Origin: Tenggerimyces sp963762635
Lineage (GTDB): Bacteria > Actinomycetota > Actinomycetes > Propionibacteriales > Actinopolymorphaceae
Direction: 5' to 3'
NCBI GenBank assembly: GCA_963762635.1
Contig: CAVXLQ010000012.1
Location: 186,001 to 250,000, forward strand
Length of the DNA: 64,000 bases
In this document: piece after piece, positions 1-8,859 of the stretch
How positions within the stretch are numbered: position 1 is the stretch's first letter
Layout of the letters: each line of letters opens with the position of its first letter
Program-made: the position numbers and the translations under genes
The notes under the pieces: generated by a model
Seen by the model: only the letters and a program-made list of their open reading frames with translations
Database searches by the model: none
Told to the model about the DNA's origin: nothing

Positions 1-305
1 GAGCACGCGGCCTCACCGACGGGCGCATCCAGACCGCGTACGTGGGACGCAACGCCGTGCTGCCCTTGTTCAGCCAGCTCGCGATCGCCCTCGGCTTCGT
101 CGTCGGCGGCTCGATCCTGGTCGAGCAGGTCTTCCAGTACCAGGGCATCGGATTCTTGTTGTTCGAGGCGGTCAAGCGCCGCGACTACCCCATCCTGCAA
201 GGGATTCTGCTGGTGATCACCGTGGCAGTGATCATCGCCAACCTGCTGGCCGACCTGCTCTACAGCAGGCTCGACCCGCGGATTCGCATTGCAGGCAAGG
301 AGTGA
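1..305 (+). CDS. Peptide ABC transporter permease, DppB/OppB-like (3' end only)
   Basis: Only the last 100 codons are present; the gene enters from the left edge in the frame that starts at base 3. The visible part has two hydrophobic spans, one around the motif VVGGSILVEQVFQYQGIG and one near the C-terminus (ITVAVIIANLLADLLY), and it ends LDPRIRI. That ending and the E-Q-V-F-x-x-x-G-I-G stretch are typical of the BPD_transp_1 permease that pairs with a DppC-type subunit. The stop lies 5 bases before the start of a second permease, so it is the promoter-proximal member of the oligopeptide import operon that follows. The family call is firm; the substrate cannot be told. Confidence 0.85.
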   Translation, partial: ARGLTDGRIQTAYVGRNAVLPLFSQLAIALGFVVGGSILVEQVFQYQGIGFLLFEAVKRRDYPILQGILLVITVAVIIANLLADLLYSRLDPRIRIAGKE

Positions 306-309
306 CGAC

Positions 310-1227
310 GTGACTTTCGTTGACGCCGCACAGACGGACGTGGAGCCGCCCGCGCCATCCAAGCCGGGTGCGGGCGCGTTCCGTACGTTCTTCCGCTCGC
401 TCATGCGCAGCAAGGCGGGCTTCATCGGCTTCATCGTGTTCGTGCTGATGTTCCTGATCGCCTTGCTCGGGCCGCTGTTCGTTCCCGACACGCTCTCGCT
501 CCCGACGGACGTCACGCAGATCTACGCCAAGCCCAGCGGCGCGCACTGGCTGGGCACGGACTCCGAGGGCCGCGACATCCTGATCCAGATGATCAACGGG
601 GGCAGGCCGGTCATCCTCGTCGGCCTGTTCGCCGCGCTGATCTCGACCGTGATCGCGGTCGTGTTCGGAGCGCTCGCGGCCTACATCGGTGGCACGTTCG
701 ACGCCATCGTGGTCACCGCGGCCGACATCGTGCTCACGGTCCCGCAGATCGTCCTGCTGGCCGTCCTCGCCGCGTTCTACAAGGTGGACAGCCCGATCGC
801 GCTGGCGATGATCATCGGCTTCCTGTCCTGGCCGTTCCTGCTGAGAGCCGTGCGCGCCCAGGTGTTCTCGTTGAAGGAACGCGAGTACGTCGAAGCCGCC
901 CGACTCCTCGATTTGGGCACCGGACGGATCGTTCTCCGTGAGATCCTGCCGAACATGTCGACGTTCATCCTGATGAACTTCGTCATCGGTATGACGAACT
1001 CGATCTACGGGCTGGTCGGTCTGTACTTCCTCGGCCTCGCGCCGCTGGCCGGCGACAACTGGGGGATCATGCTCAACCTGGCCTGGACCCGAGGGGCGAT
1101 CTTCTTCGAAGACAGCCTTTGGTACGTCCTCGCACCCGTCCTCGCGATCAGCATCCTGCAGCTGGCTCTGGTGACGATGACGAGGTCGTTCGAGGAGATC
1201 CTCAACCCCCGGCTCCGGCACAACTGA
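310..1227 (+). CDS. Peptide ABC transporter permease, DppC/OppC-like
   Basis: 305 residues. I start it at GTG 310 because AAGGAG sits 7 bases upstream; the frame is open a little further but without a ribosome site. After an Ala/Pro-rich N-terminus and the SLMRSKAGFIGFIVF segment (N-terminal OppC_N-like region, first membrane span at about residues 38-58) come five more hydrophobic segments. The EAA loop reads EAARLLDLGTGRIVLREILP at about residue 196, the contact site for the ATPase. The protein ends with LRHN. It should form the membrane channel with the upstream permease. The genes are nearly abutting, so one transcript is likely. Confidence 0.9.
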   Translation: MTFVDAAQTDVEPPAPSKPGAGAFRTFFRSLMRSKAGFIGFIVFVLMFLIALLGPLFVPDTLSLPTDVTQIYAKPSGAHWLGTDSEGRDILIQMINGGRPVILVGLFAALISTVIAVVFGALAAYIGGTFDAIVVTAADIVLTVPQIVLLAVLAAFYKVDSPIALAMIIGFLSWPFLLRAVRAQVFSLKEREYVEAARLLDLGTGRIVLREILPNMSTFILMNFVIGMTNSIYGLVGLYFLGLAPLAGDNWGIMLNLAWTRGAIFFEDSLWYVLAPVLAISILQLALVTMTRSFEEILNPRLRHN

Positions 1228-1265
1228 TCGCCCGTCCGTACGGCAGACGAGGAGACCGCGAGACG

Positions 1266-2225
1266 ATGGTGCAGACCTCCCAGGCGGCGACACGAACATC
1301 GGGGTCCGGCGAGCCGGTCCTCTCGGTACGCGACCTCGTGGTCGAGTACCGGATCGGTTCCGGCTCGAGCAAGGACGCGGTCCGAGCGATCGAGGACGTG
1401 AGCTTCGACCTGGCTCCGAACGAAAGCCTCGCGCTCATTGGCGAGAGCGGCTGCGGGAAGACCACGCTCGGCCTCGCCATGCTGCGGCTGCTGCCGAAGC
1501 TCGGCGTCGTCCCGCAGGGCGAGGTCCTCTACCGGCGCCGCGACGGCAGCGTGCTCGACATGCTCTCGCTGAACCAGGAAGAGCTGCGCCGGTTCCGGTG
1601 GAGCGAGTGCGCGATGGTCTTCCAGGGCGCGATGAACTCGTTCAACCCCGTCCTGCGGATCTGGGACCAGATGCTCGACACCGTGCGGGCGCACGACAAG
1701 CAGATGTCCAAGCAGCGCGTGAAGGAACGCAGCGCCGAGGTCCTCAAGCTGGTGGACCTGGAACCGGACCGGGTGCTGAGCTCGTACCCGCACGAGCTGT
1801 CCGGCGGCATGCGGCAGCGGGTGCTGATCGCGACCGCCCTGATGCTCGAGCCGCAGGTGCTCGTTCTGGACGAGCCGACCACCGCGCTCGACCTGCTGAC
1901 CCAGCGCGGAATCGTGGATGTTCTCCATCAGCTGCGCGAACGGCTGGAATTCGCGATGATCTTCGTATCACACGATTTGGGACTTGCCGCGGAGCTCGCC
2001 GACCGGGTGGCGACGATGTACGACGGGCACATCGTCGAGCTGGGCGACGTCCGCGACATCTTCTACCGACCGCAGCACCCGTACACCAAGAGCCTCATCA
2101 ACGCCGTTCCCACGGTGGCTGAGGAGAGTTCGATCCTGGACGCGGTACCCGTCCTCGACGACGAGGAGGACGCCGACGTGGACCCAACGAAGGCGACGGC
2201 GACGAAGGAGGCGACCGATGGCTGA
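1266..2225 (+). CDS. Peptide ABC transporter ATP-binding protein, DppD/OppD-like
   Basis: 319 residues from ATG 1266, with AGGAG 11 bases upstream. Walker A is GESGCGKTT at residues 59-67, the ABC signature LSGGMRQR starts near residue 178, and Walker B VLVLDEPTTALD follows. The C-terminal YRPQHPYTKSLINAVP segment is the oligopeptide-transporter C-terminal extension (oligo_HPY) found only in Dpp/Opp ATPases. An acidic, Thr/Lys-rich tail of about 30 residues follows, which is unusual but harmless. It powers import as a heterodimer with the next gene, which it overlaps by 8 bases. Confidence 0.93.
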   Translation: MVQTSQAATRTSGSGEPVLSVRDLVVEYRIGSGSSKDAVRAIEDVSFDLAPNESLALIGESGCGKTTLGLAMLRLLPKLGVVPQGEVLYRRRDGSVLDMLSLNQEELRRFRWSECAMVFQGAMNSFNPVLRIWDQMLDTVRAHDKQMSKQRVKERSAEVLKLVDLEPDRVLSSYPHELSGGMRQRVLIATALMLEPQVLVLDEPTTALDLLTQRGIVDVLHQLRERLEFAMIFVSHDLGLAAELADRVATMYDGHIVELGDVRDIFYRPQHPYTKSLINAVPTVAEESSILDAVPVLDDEEDADVDPTKATATKEATDG

Positions 2226-3081
2226 GCCGCTCATGCAGCTCCAGAACATCAGCTGCGTCTTCAAGACCCGGCACGGTGAGGTCGTCGCGGTCGACGACAT
2301 CACGTTCGACCTCGACCAGGGCAAAGTTCTCTGCCTGGTCGGTCAGAGCGGCTCGGGCAAGACCACGGCGGCCAGGATCGCGTCCGGCCTGCTGAAGCCG
2401 ACGTCGGGAACGGTGCTGTTCGAGGGCCACGACGTCCACGCCAAGGGCAAGGACCTCTTCACCAAGTTCCGCCGCTCGGTGCAGTACATCCATCAGGACC
2501 CGTACGCCTCGCTGAACCCGATCCGCGACGTGTTCGGCTCGCTGTCGGCGCCGCTGCGCAAGCACGGGCTGGTGAAGAACCGCCAACAGGCGTGGGACAA
2601 GGTCTCCGAGCTGCTCGTCCAGGTGGGACTGACGCCGCCGGAGACGTACCTCTCGAAGTTCCCGCACCAGCTGTCCGGCGGACAGCGGCAGCGGATCGCG
2701 GTCGCACGGGCGCTCACGCTCGGGCCGCGGCTGATCATCGCCGACGAGGCGACGTCGATGCTGGACGTGTCGATCCGGATCAGCTTGCTGAAGACGTTGA
2801 CGAAGCTGCGCGAGGACCTCGGCGTCGGCTTCCTGTTCATCACCCACGACCTGGCGATGGCGAAGTTCTTCGGCATGGACGGCGACATCGCCGTCATGCA
2901 CGTGGGAAAGATCGTCGAGCAGGGGCCCACCCAGGATGTGATCCGGGACCCGCAGGACGACTACACGAGGGCTCTGCTGGAGGCCGTTCCAGAGCCCGAC
3001 CCCGATCTTGCCCGCCGCAAGCGGGCAGTGCGCCTCGCTGCGGCAGCGAGCGCTAGCGGTGCGGGAGGGGCCGCACCGTGA
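2218..3081 (+). CDS. Peptide ABC transporter ATP-binding protein, DppF/OppF-like
   Basis: 287 residues from ATG 2218, inside the end of the upstream ATPase gene, so the two are translationally coupled. Walker A is GQSGSGKTT starting at residue 42, the signature LSGGQRQR lies near residue 152, and the Walker B region reads LIIADEATSMLD, with Ala in place of the usual Pro after DE. The ending includes DYTRALLEAVPEPDP, the second-ATPase version of the oligo_HPY tail. The stop overlaps the start of a 63-codon membrane-protein gene (GTGA). Role: second nucleotide-binding subunit of the oligopeptide importer. Confidence 0.92.
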   Translation: MAEPLMQLQNISCVFKTRHGEVVAVDDITFDLDQGKVLCLVGQSGSGKTTAARIASGLLKPTSGTVLFEGHDVHAKGKDLFTKFRRSVQYIHQDPYASLNPIRDVFGSLSAPLRKHGLVKNRQQAWDKVSELLVQVGLTPPETYLSKFPHQLSGGQRQRIAVARALTLGPRLIIADEATSMLDVSIRISLLKTLTKLREDLGVGFLFITHDLAMAKFFGMDGDIAVMHVGKIVEQGPTQDVIRDPQDDYTRALLEAVPEPDPDLARRKRAVRLAAAASASGAGGAAP

Positions 3082-3269
3082 TCTCTCCCGAGCTTGGCAA
3101 GGCAGCTTTCCGGTGGGCGATCTTCATCGTCGTGATCGCCGGGCTGCTGTTGCTTCTCGTCAAGCCCGGGACTCCGCAGTTCGTGATCACTGTCGTGATG
3201 TTGGCGGCGGGGGCCCTCTTCGGGGCAGTGGTCTTCGTGTTGGTGCGAATAGGGGCGCGTCGTCCCTAG
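3078..3269 (+). CDS. Small two-span membrane protein inside the peptide transporter operon
   Basis: 63 residues, GTG start overlapping the upstream stop in a GTGA arrangement, which argues for genuine coupled translation. It is nearly all membrane: span 1 about residues 13-28 (AIFIVVIAGLLLLLV), a short PGTPQ turn, span 2 about residues 34-56, and a basic end (RIGARRP). I do not recognise a family. Its place between the last ATPase and the binding protein suggests a small accessory subunit, for example an anchor or stabiliser of the permease complex, but nothing in the sequence proves this. Confidence 0.7.
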   Translation: MISPELGKAAFRWAIFIVVIAGLLLLLVKPGTPQFVITVVMLAAGALFGAVVFVLVRIGARRP

Positions 3270-3320
3270 TAGCGCATGGCTCGCTGGTGTCGTAAGACGC
3301 CGACTTCATTTGGAGGCGCA

Positions 3321-5153
3321 ATGAACGCAACACCCACCCCGCCCCAGCGGGCGTGGTCCCGCCGGCAAGTGCTCGAGATCTTCGGCGCCGGTGTGGTCGG
3401 CACCATGGCACTCGCGGCCTGTGCTCCCAGCAACCAGGCGAACCCCGGCGGCAGCGGTGGCGCTACCGGTGGGGCGAAGGGTCCTGCGGAGTTCCATGGC
3501 GCGTGGCCGTTCCAGGTTCCGCCGAAGGGCCACTACAACGTCGTCGAGGGTGTGACCGACTCGCTGCTCGGCGGTGGGCCGTACATCGACCTCATCACTC
3601 TTCCGCCCGCCATGTACCTGTGGAAGGAGAAGAAGTGGGAGTACCTGATCGGTGAGAGCCACGAGCTCGACTCCGCCGCGAAGACGTTCACGCTGAAGCT
3701 CAAGTCGGGCCTCAAGTGGAGCGACGGCAAGCCGGTCACCAGCAAGGACGTCGTGTCCACGTACTGGTGTCTGCGGATCATCCGCAACGTCGTGTGGAAC
3801 TACCTCGAGAAGGTCGAGGCGCCCGACGAGCAGACCGTCGTGTTCACGATGAACAACGCCTCCACGGTGGTGGAGCGGTACGCGCTGCGTCGCCAGATCT
3901 ACAGCGACGCGACCTACGGCGAGTGGGCGACCAAGGCCCAGGCCCTGTTCGACGGCGGCGGCAACCTCGACTCGCCTGAGGGCACCAAGCTCAACACCGA
4001 CTTCCAGGCGTTCCGCCCGGAGGACGTGATCGCGAGCGGCCCGTTCAAGTTCGACAAGGCGAGCATCACCAACGCCCAGCTGACGATCGTCAAGAACGAC
4101 TCCGGCTTCGCCGCCGACAAGGTCGCGTACAACAAGGTCGTGCTGTTCAACGGTGAGACGCCGGACATCACGCCGGTCGTGCTCAGCGGCCAGGTCGACT
4201 ACGCGACGCACGGCTTCCCGCCGGCGACGGAGAAGGCCTTCGAGTCCAAGGGCATCCGCATCCTGCGGCCGCCGGTGTACTCCGGCGCGGCGCTGTTCTT
4301 CAACATGGACAAGCTGCCCGAGTTCAAGGACGTCAAGGTGCGGCAGGCATTCGCGCACGCGATCGACCGCGCGGAGAACGGTGAGGTCACGCTCGCCGAG
4401 TCCGGCAAGCCCGTCCAGTTCATGGTCGGGTTCTCCGACAACCTGGTTCCGGACTGGCTGTCGGCGGAGGAGCAGGGCAAGCTCAACAAGTACGAGTTCG
4501 ACCAGGCGAAGGCCACCACCCTGCTCACCGAAGCCGGGTGGAAGAAGCAGGGCGACTCGTGGCTCAAGCCGGACGGCAAGCCGGCGCAGTACGAGCTGAT
4601 CTTCCACGCGGAGTTCGCCGACTACTCGGCCTGCGGCCAGAACGCGGCGCAGCAGCTCACCAAGTTCGGCATCAAGACCGAGGGCCGCGGCGTGACGTTC
4701 ACGCAGCAGCCGATCGACGTCGACAAGGGCAACTTCCAGCTCGCCATCCAGGGCTGGGGTTCCTCGAGCCACCCGCACCCGCACTTCGCGTTCGTGACGG
4801 ACCTGTTCACGCACAACATCCCCACCGCGAAGAACCAGGGCGGCCGGGGCATGGGCTTCGAGCTGAAGACCACGACCTCCGCGGGGCCGGTGGACCTGGA
4901 GAAGGCGGTCACCGAGTCCGGCGCCGGCCTGGACGAGGCCGCGCAGAAGAAGAACGTGGCCACGGTGGCGATCGCCTTCAACGAGCTCGTCCCGATCGTG
5001 CCGCTGTTCGAGCGGTACGGAAACAACGCCGCCCGGGAAGGCGACCGCGTGGACGCATGGCCCGCGGACGACGACCCGATCATGGCGAACGCGCCGTACG
5101 CCGACAACTTCACGATCATGCTGATGTTGCGCGGCACGCTGAAGCCGGCCTGA
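3321..5153 (+). CDS. Peptide ABC transporter substrate-binding lipoprotein (SBP family 5)
   Basis: 610 residues, started at ATG 3321 with GGAGG 5 bases upstream rather than at the upstream in-frame ATG, which has no ribosome site. The N-terminus has SRRQVLEIFGAG followed by a hydrophobic stretch and LAAC, so it looks like a lipoprotein possibly exported by Tat (twin Arg) and anchored at about Cys 34. A Gly/Ser linker follows. The body carries family-5 features (AKTFTLKLKSGLKWSDGKPVT near residue 120; VRQAFAHAIDR near residue 350). It captures the ligand for the two permeases and two ATPases upstream. Ligand class (peptide or oligosaccharide) is not decided by sequence. Confidence 0.92.
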   Translation: MNATPTPPQRAWSRRQVLEIFGAGVVGTMALAACAPSNQANPGGSGGATGGAKGPAEFHGAWPFQVPPKGHYNVVEGVTDSLLGGGPYIDLITLPPAMYLWKEKKWEYLIGESHELDSAAKTFTLKLKSGLKWSDGKPVTSKDVVSTYWCLRIIRNVVWNYLEKVEAPDEQTVVFTMNNASTVVERYALRRQIYSDATYGEWATKAQALFDGGGNLDSPEGTKLNTDFQAFRPEDVIASGPFKFDKASITNAQLTIVKNDSGFAADKVAYNKVVLFNGETPDITPVVLSGQVDYATHGFPPATEKAFESKGIRILRPPVYSGAALFFNMDKLPEFKDVKVRQAFAHAIDRAENGEVTLAESGKPVQFMVGFSDNLVPDWLSAEEQGKLNKYEFDQAKATTLLTEAGWKKQGDSWLKPDGKPAQYELIFHAEFADYSACGQNAAQQLTKFGIKTEGRGVTFTQQPIDVDKGNFQLAIQGWGSSSHPHPHFAFVTDLFTHNIPTAKNQGGRGMGFELKTTTSAGPVDLEKAVTESGAGLDEAAQKKNVATVAIAFNELVPIVPLFERYGNNAAREGDRVDAWPADDDPIMANAPYADNFTIMLMLRGTLKPA

Positions 5154-5179
5154 TCGCCGGTTTCGCTCAGCACTGAAAG

Positions 5180-5228
5180 GGCCGGCCGTCCTCGTCTGTG
5201 ACCGAGGGCGGCCGGCCTCATTGTTTTC
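5180..5228 (+). terminator. Rho-independent terminator after the peptide transporter operon
   Basis: Arms 5180-5194 and 5203-5217 pair over 15 bp with a single G-U wobble and an 8-base loop, followed by a T-rich run (ttgtttt). It lies 27 bases after the binding-protein stop and separates the operon from the next gene. Confidence 0.9.
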
Positions 5229-5306
5229 GTTCCGCCCCGCGACGCCGCTGGGCGGAGTTATCGTGCCCGCACACGGGGATCCAGCTTTTCTCTGGCGGAG
5301 GTCGTC

Positions 5307-5738
5307 GTGGCGGACAAGAAGGTCGTGGAGCAGCTCGGTCAGGTTCCCCTGCTGGCAGACCTTTCCAGATGGGACCTCGGGCGCATCGCCTCGCAGGGAC
5401 GAGAGGTCACGCACGCCCCAGGACATGAGGTCACCGAGGAAGGCGGCCGCGCGATCGGCTTCCACCTGGTGCTGGACGGCGGCGCGGAGGTGGAGATCGG
5501 TGGGGAGTCGCGGGCATCGTTGAAGGCCGGCGACTACTTCGGCGAGATCTCGCTCATCGACGGCAAGCCCCGGACAGCCACCGTGCGTACGGGGACCGGG
5601 GGGATGCGGACGTTCGCGCTGCAGGCGGGGGAGTTCAGCTCGATCCTGGACAAGCACCCCGAGCTCGCCCGCTCTCTGCTGCTCACGCTGTGCGGCCGCG
5701 TCCGGGAGGCCGAAGAACGAGGCCGCGAGCGCCACTAG
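5307..5738 (+). CDS. Cyclic nucleotide-binding domain protein (stand-alone, no DNA-binding domain)
   Basis: 143 residues from GTG 5307. Residues about 14-125 form a Crp-type cNMP-binding fold: PLLADLSRWDLGRIA, then the phosphate-binding cassette region GDYFGEISLIDGKPRTATV. The Gly, Glu and the Arg-x-Ala positions that hold the ribose phosphate in true cNMP binders are recognisable. There is no helix-turn-helix after the domain, only a short charged helix (RVREAEERGRERH), so it is not a Crp regulator by itself. Possible roles are a sensor that acts through a partner protein, or a domain that no longer binds nucleotide. The perfect 180-bp repeats begin just after its stop. Confidence 0.8.
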   Translation: MADKKVVEQLGQVPLLADLSRWDLGRIASQGREVTHAPGHEVTEEGGRAIGFHLVLDGGAEVEIGGESRASLKAGDYFGEISLIDGKPRTATVRTGTGGMRTFALQAGEFSSILDKHPELARSLLLTLCGRVREAEERGRERH

Positions 5739-5744
5739 GTTTAT

Positions 5745-6340
5745 GGCGACCGCTCGCGCGCGTCGGCCGTGGCCGGCCTAGCGGCTTCGGGTCGCGGTGC
5801 TCGATGGCGGCGGGTGGCCCTGCGGCGACCAGGGCGGCCTCCGGCCGGAAGGGTCGTCCTCGGCCCCCGGAAGCCGCCACCACCGAGCGTGGTGGCGGCG
5901 GCCGACTCATCGGTTGCTGCCCCAGGCGACCGCTCGCGCGCGTCGGCCGTGGCCGGCCTAGCGGCTTCGGGTCGCGGTGCTCGATGGCGGCGGGTGGCCC
6001 TGCGGCGACCAGGGCGGCCTCCGGCCGGAAGGGTCGTCCTCGGCCCCCGGAAGCCGCCACCACCGAGCGTGGTGGCGGCGGCCGACTCATCGGTTGCTGC
6101 CCCAGGCGACCGCTCGCGCGCGTCGGCCGTGGCCGGCCTAGCGGCTTCGGGTCGCGGTGCTCGATGGCGGCGGGTGGCCCTGCGGCGACCAGGGCGGCCT
6201 CCGGCCGGAAGGGTCGTCCTCGGCCCCCGGAAGCCGCCACCACCGAGCGTGGTGGCGGCGGCCGACTCATCGGTTGCTGCCCCAGGCGGTCGTCCCGGCC
6301 CTGGAAGCCGCCACCACCGAGCGCTGTGGCCGGGCGGTCC
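5745..6340. repeat. Three perfect tandem copies of a 180-bp unit plus a decayed partial fourth
   Basis: Copies at 5745-5924, 5925-6104 and 6105-6284 are identical over all 180 bases as read here. From 6286 a shortened, altered piece (the GGTCGTC...GGAAGCCGCCACCACCGAGCG part) follows to about 6340. Each unit contains an 11-bp hairpin (arm GCCGCCACCAC, 5-base loop) and other GC-rich palindromic stretches. Because 180 is a multiple of 3 and the DNA lacks AT-rich stops, open frames run through on both strands, but no start signal or protein character supports coding. It fills the space between a plus-strand gene and the 3' end of a minus-strand transporter. Confidence 0.95.
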
Positions 6341-6377
6341 TATCCCACCCGGCCACCAGGAGCTGGAACCTCGAGGC

Positions 6378-7592
6378 CTACCTGCGGGCCGTCGTGAGCT
6401 CCTTGCTCCCTCGTCCGCTCAGCCAGGCCTCCTTGAACGAGACCTTCGCGCCCATCCGCAGGATCGCGCCCTCGTAGATCCGGGCGCCCACGACGATCAG
6501 CGCGCCGATCGCGGCGAGCATCAGCACCAGGGCGATGGTGAGCTCCCACCACGGTGCGCTCTCGCGCGCCATCCGTACCGGCGACGCCAGGGCCGAGAAC
6601 GGTGGGATCACCGCGAGGATCCTCGACACCAGGGCGTCAGGGTTGGAGTTCACGTAGAACGTGGCGAAGAACGAAGCGAGCAGCACCATCGTCATCGGGC
6701 CTGTGACGTTCTGCAGCTCCTCCTGCCGCGACACCCGAGCGGCGCCGGCGGCGAAGGCCGCGCTGTAGAACACATAGCCCAGGATGAACCACATCAGCAC
6801 ATACCCCACCGGCACCAGCAGGTCTGCCGTCACCTCGACCGCGCCGGTCGCGGAACCGACCCCCAGCGCCACCACGGCGATCAGCGCCAGCTGGGCGATG
6901 CCCAGGAGGCCGATGCCGAGGATCTTGCCGGCGAGCAGGGCCTTGGTCGAGATCGCCGAGAGGATCAGCTCGACCACTCGGCTCGCCTTCTCCTCGACGA
7001 TGCCGAACGCGACCCACATGCAGTAACCGATGATCTGTCCGTACAGGATCAGGCTGCCGATGAACGCGATCTGGCCCCGCTGAGCGGCCTTCGGGTCGAC
7101 CGGGTCGGTCGCGTCGACGGTGAGCGGCGGCACCTGCTGCGCCTCGGCCACCGTCGCCGGGTCGATGCCCTCCGCCTGCAGCTTGCCGGCCGCCACGACC
7201 TGCGCGTGCGCGGTCTGCAGCATCAGGCCGAGCTGCTGGTCCAGCTCCTCGTGCACGATGATCTTGTCGGTGGTGACGTACGCGTCCAGGTCACCGTCCG
7301 CGACCGCCGTACGGGCCGCCGCCTCGTCCGGGTAGGTCTTCTGCTCCAGGTCGAGCCCGGCCTGCTTGGCCTGGGCGGTCGCGGAAGCGGCGACCTGCGT
7401 CGCGGCCGGACCGGCGAACCCGACCTTGAACGTGTCGTCGCCCCCGAACAGCTTGGGCATGAACATCACCACGACCAGCACGACGAGCGTGATCGCGGTC
7501 GAGATCGCGAACCCGCGGTCCCGGAGGCGCTCGGTGATCTCGCGCGTGGCGACGATCCGCGTCGCCTGGCCGAACGACAGCGCGGCGCTCAT
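6378..7592 (-). CDS. ABC-2 type exporter permease, NatB-like
   Basis: 404 residues, ATG at 7592. One membrane span near residues 30-48 follows a short cytoplasmic segment (TREITERLRDRGFAISTAIT). An extracytoplasmic domain of about 130 residues comes next, then five spans in the C-terminal half, including GYCMWVAFGIVEEKASRVVELILSAIS. That E-E-K-x-S-R-V-x-E motif is characteristic of ABC2_membrane_3 permeases such as NatB. Its start overlaps the stop of the ATPase gene by 4 bases, so ATPase and permease are made as a pair. Likely an exporter (sodium, drug or peptide); the substrate is unknown. Confidence 0.9.
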   Translation of the reverse strand: MSAALSFGQATRIVATREITERLRDRGFAISTAITLVVLVVVMFMPKLFGGDDTFKVGFAGPAATQVAASATAQAKQAGLDLEQKTYPDEAAARTAVADGDLDAYVTTDKIIVHEELDQQLGLMLQTAHAQVVAAGKLQAEGIDPATVAEAQQVPPLTVDATDPVDPKAAQRGQIAFIGSLILYGQIIGYCMWVAFGIVEEKASRVVELILSAISTKALLAGKILGIGLLGIAQLALIAVVALGVGSATGAVEVTADLLVPVGYVLMWFILGYVFYSAAFAAGAARVSRQEELQNVTGPMTMVLLASFFATFYVNSNPDALVSRILAVIPPFSALASPVRMARESAPWWELTIALVLMLAAIGALIVVGARIYEGAILRMGAKVSFKEAWLSGRGSKELTTARR

Positions 7593-8518
7593 GCCGACAC
7601 CTCCTGGGTCTCACGCGTCTGGGGGAGCTCCACGGGCTCCGAGACGGCCTCGCGGAACAGCTCGGTCAGCGTCAGCGCCAGCGGCCGGAACTCGTGCACC
7701 GGGCCGGCCGCGCGGGCGGCGTCGAGCAGCAGCTGGTCGCTCTGGTCCTCGGCGAGCTCGACGACGAGGGCGGTGCCGTTCCGTTCGACCACCTCGACGC
7801 CGGGGACACCGTCCGCCCAGCTCGTACTCGCGCCGACGACCCGGAACCTTCTGGTCCGGTTGCGGGTCGTGAGCTCGTCGACGGGCCCGGAGGCGACGAT
7901 CCGTCCGGCCTGGATGATGCCGACGGCGTCGCACAGCCGCTCGACCAGGTCCAGCTGGTGGCTCGAGAACAGCACCCCCACGCCGCGCTGGACCCGCTGG
8001 GCCAGGATGTGGGCGAGCGCGTCCACACCGACCGGGTCCAGGCCGGAGAACGGCTCGTCCAGGACGAGGAACTCCGGGTCGTGGACCAGCGCGGCCGCCA
8101 GCTGAACGCGCTGCTGGTTGCCGAGCGAGAGCTGCTCGACCCGGTCGTTCGCCCGTTCGCCCAGGCCGAACTCGGTGAGGAGCTCGTCTACCGCGGTCTC
8201 CGCGGTCGCCTTGGGCGTGCCGCGGAGCACCGCGAGGTACGCGAGTTGTTCTTTGATCCGCATCTTGGGGTAAAGCCCGCGCTCCTCGGGCATATAGCCG
8301 AAGTTGCGCCGAACGTCGGCGTCAGCGGGCCGTCCTTGCCAGGAGACGGAGCCGGCGTCGGGGGCGAGTACACCCATGATGATCCGCATCGTGGTGGTCT
8401 TGCCGGCACCGTTCGTACCGACGAAACCGAACATCTGTCCAGGCTCGACGGCGAGGGTGAGGTCGTCCACCGCCAAGCGGTCGCCATATTTCTTGGAAAC
8501 ACCTTGGAGTTCCAGCAC
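7589..8518 (-). CDS. ABC exporter ATP-binding protein, NatA-like
   Basis: 309 residues from a GTG start. Walker A GTNGAGKTT at residues 34-42; signature LSLGNQQR near residue 131, a known variant of LSGGQ in this subfamily; Walker B FLVLDEPFSGLDPVG near residue 150. The last 90 residues form a DUF4162-like C-terminal domain found in NatA/CcmA exporters. A possible -10 (TACCCT on the minus strand, 8533-8538) and a GAGAGG ribosome site lie upstream, so the promoter of this two-gene operon is probably at about 8530-8560. Confidence 0.92.
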   Translation of the reverse strand: MLELQGVSKKYGDRLAVDDLTLAVEPGQMFGFVGTNGAGKTTTMRIIMGVLAPDAGSVSWQGRPADADVRRNFGYMPEERGLYPKMRIKEQLAYLAVLRGTPKATAETAVDELLTEFGLGERANDRVEQLSLGNQQRVQLAAALVHDPEFLVLDEPFSGLDPVGVDALAHILAQRVQRGVGVLFSSHQLDLVERLCDAVGIIQAGRIVASGPVDELTTRNRTRRFRVVGASTSWADGVPGVEVVERNGTALVVELAEDQSDQLLLDAARAAGPVHEFRPLALTLTELFREAVSEPVELPQTRETQEVSA

Positions 8519-8859
8519 GACGAAAGCCTCTCAGGGTATGTACCCTCTCCGTGTCGTCCGCGCGGACGGTTCGGGACTAGGCCCCAGGGAGGAGTGCCGG
8601 CCCCCGCCCGGCGGACGGCGTCGAAAGACCGTTCGGTGTGACGCTGGCGACACGCCGGACAAAAGTCGAGGCAACGGCCGCTTTGATAGGGCAGAATCTG
8701 CGCCCCGGAACGGGCACAAGTTCGGCCCCTCGTGCGTTACGTGCTCGACGGAAGCGACTGACCACCGCTCCGAGGCGGCTCAGCACGAGTCCACTGAAGA
8801 CATCCGTACAAAGAAGTACGGTCCGCGACACCTGCCCAGCCAGGGGGATGGAAAGAAAG
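8519..8859. other. 341-bp divergent intergenic region
   Basis: It separates the leftward exporter operon from the rightward DUF4193 gene. It holds the putative exporter promoter near 8533 and a small 6-bp hairpin (CCGTAC 8804-8809 with GTACGG 8816-8821) just ahead of DUF4193. I see no gene or RNA that I can defend. Confidence 0.6.

Noticed and set aside
5745..6284. CRISPR-like array
   Set aside because: The three units are whole tandem copies without variable spacers and there are no cas genes.
5769..8105. 778-codon plus-strand open frame through the 180-bp repeats and antisense to the exporter
   Set aside because: It arises from the repeat length being a multiple of three and from high GC; no ribosome site, and the second half is antisense to a clear ABC exporter.
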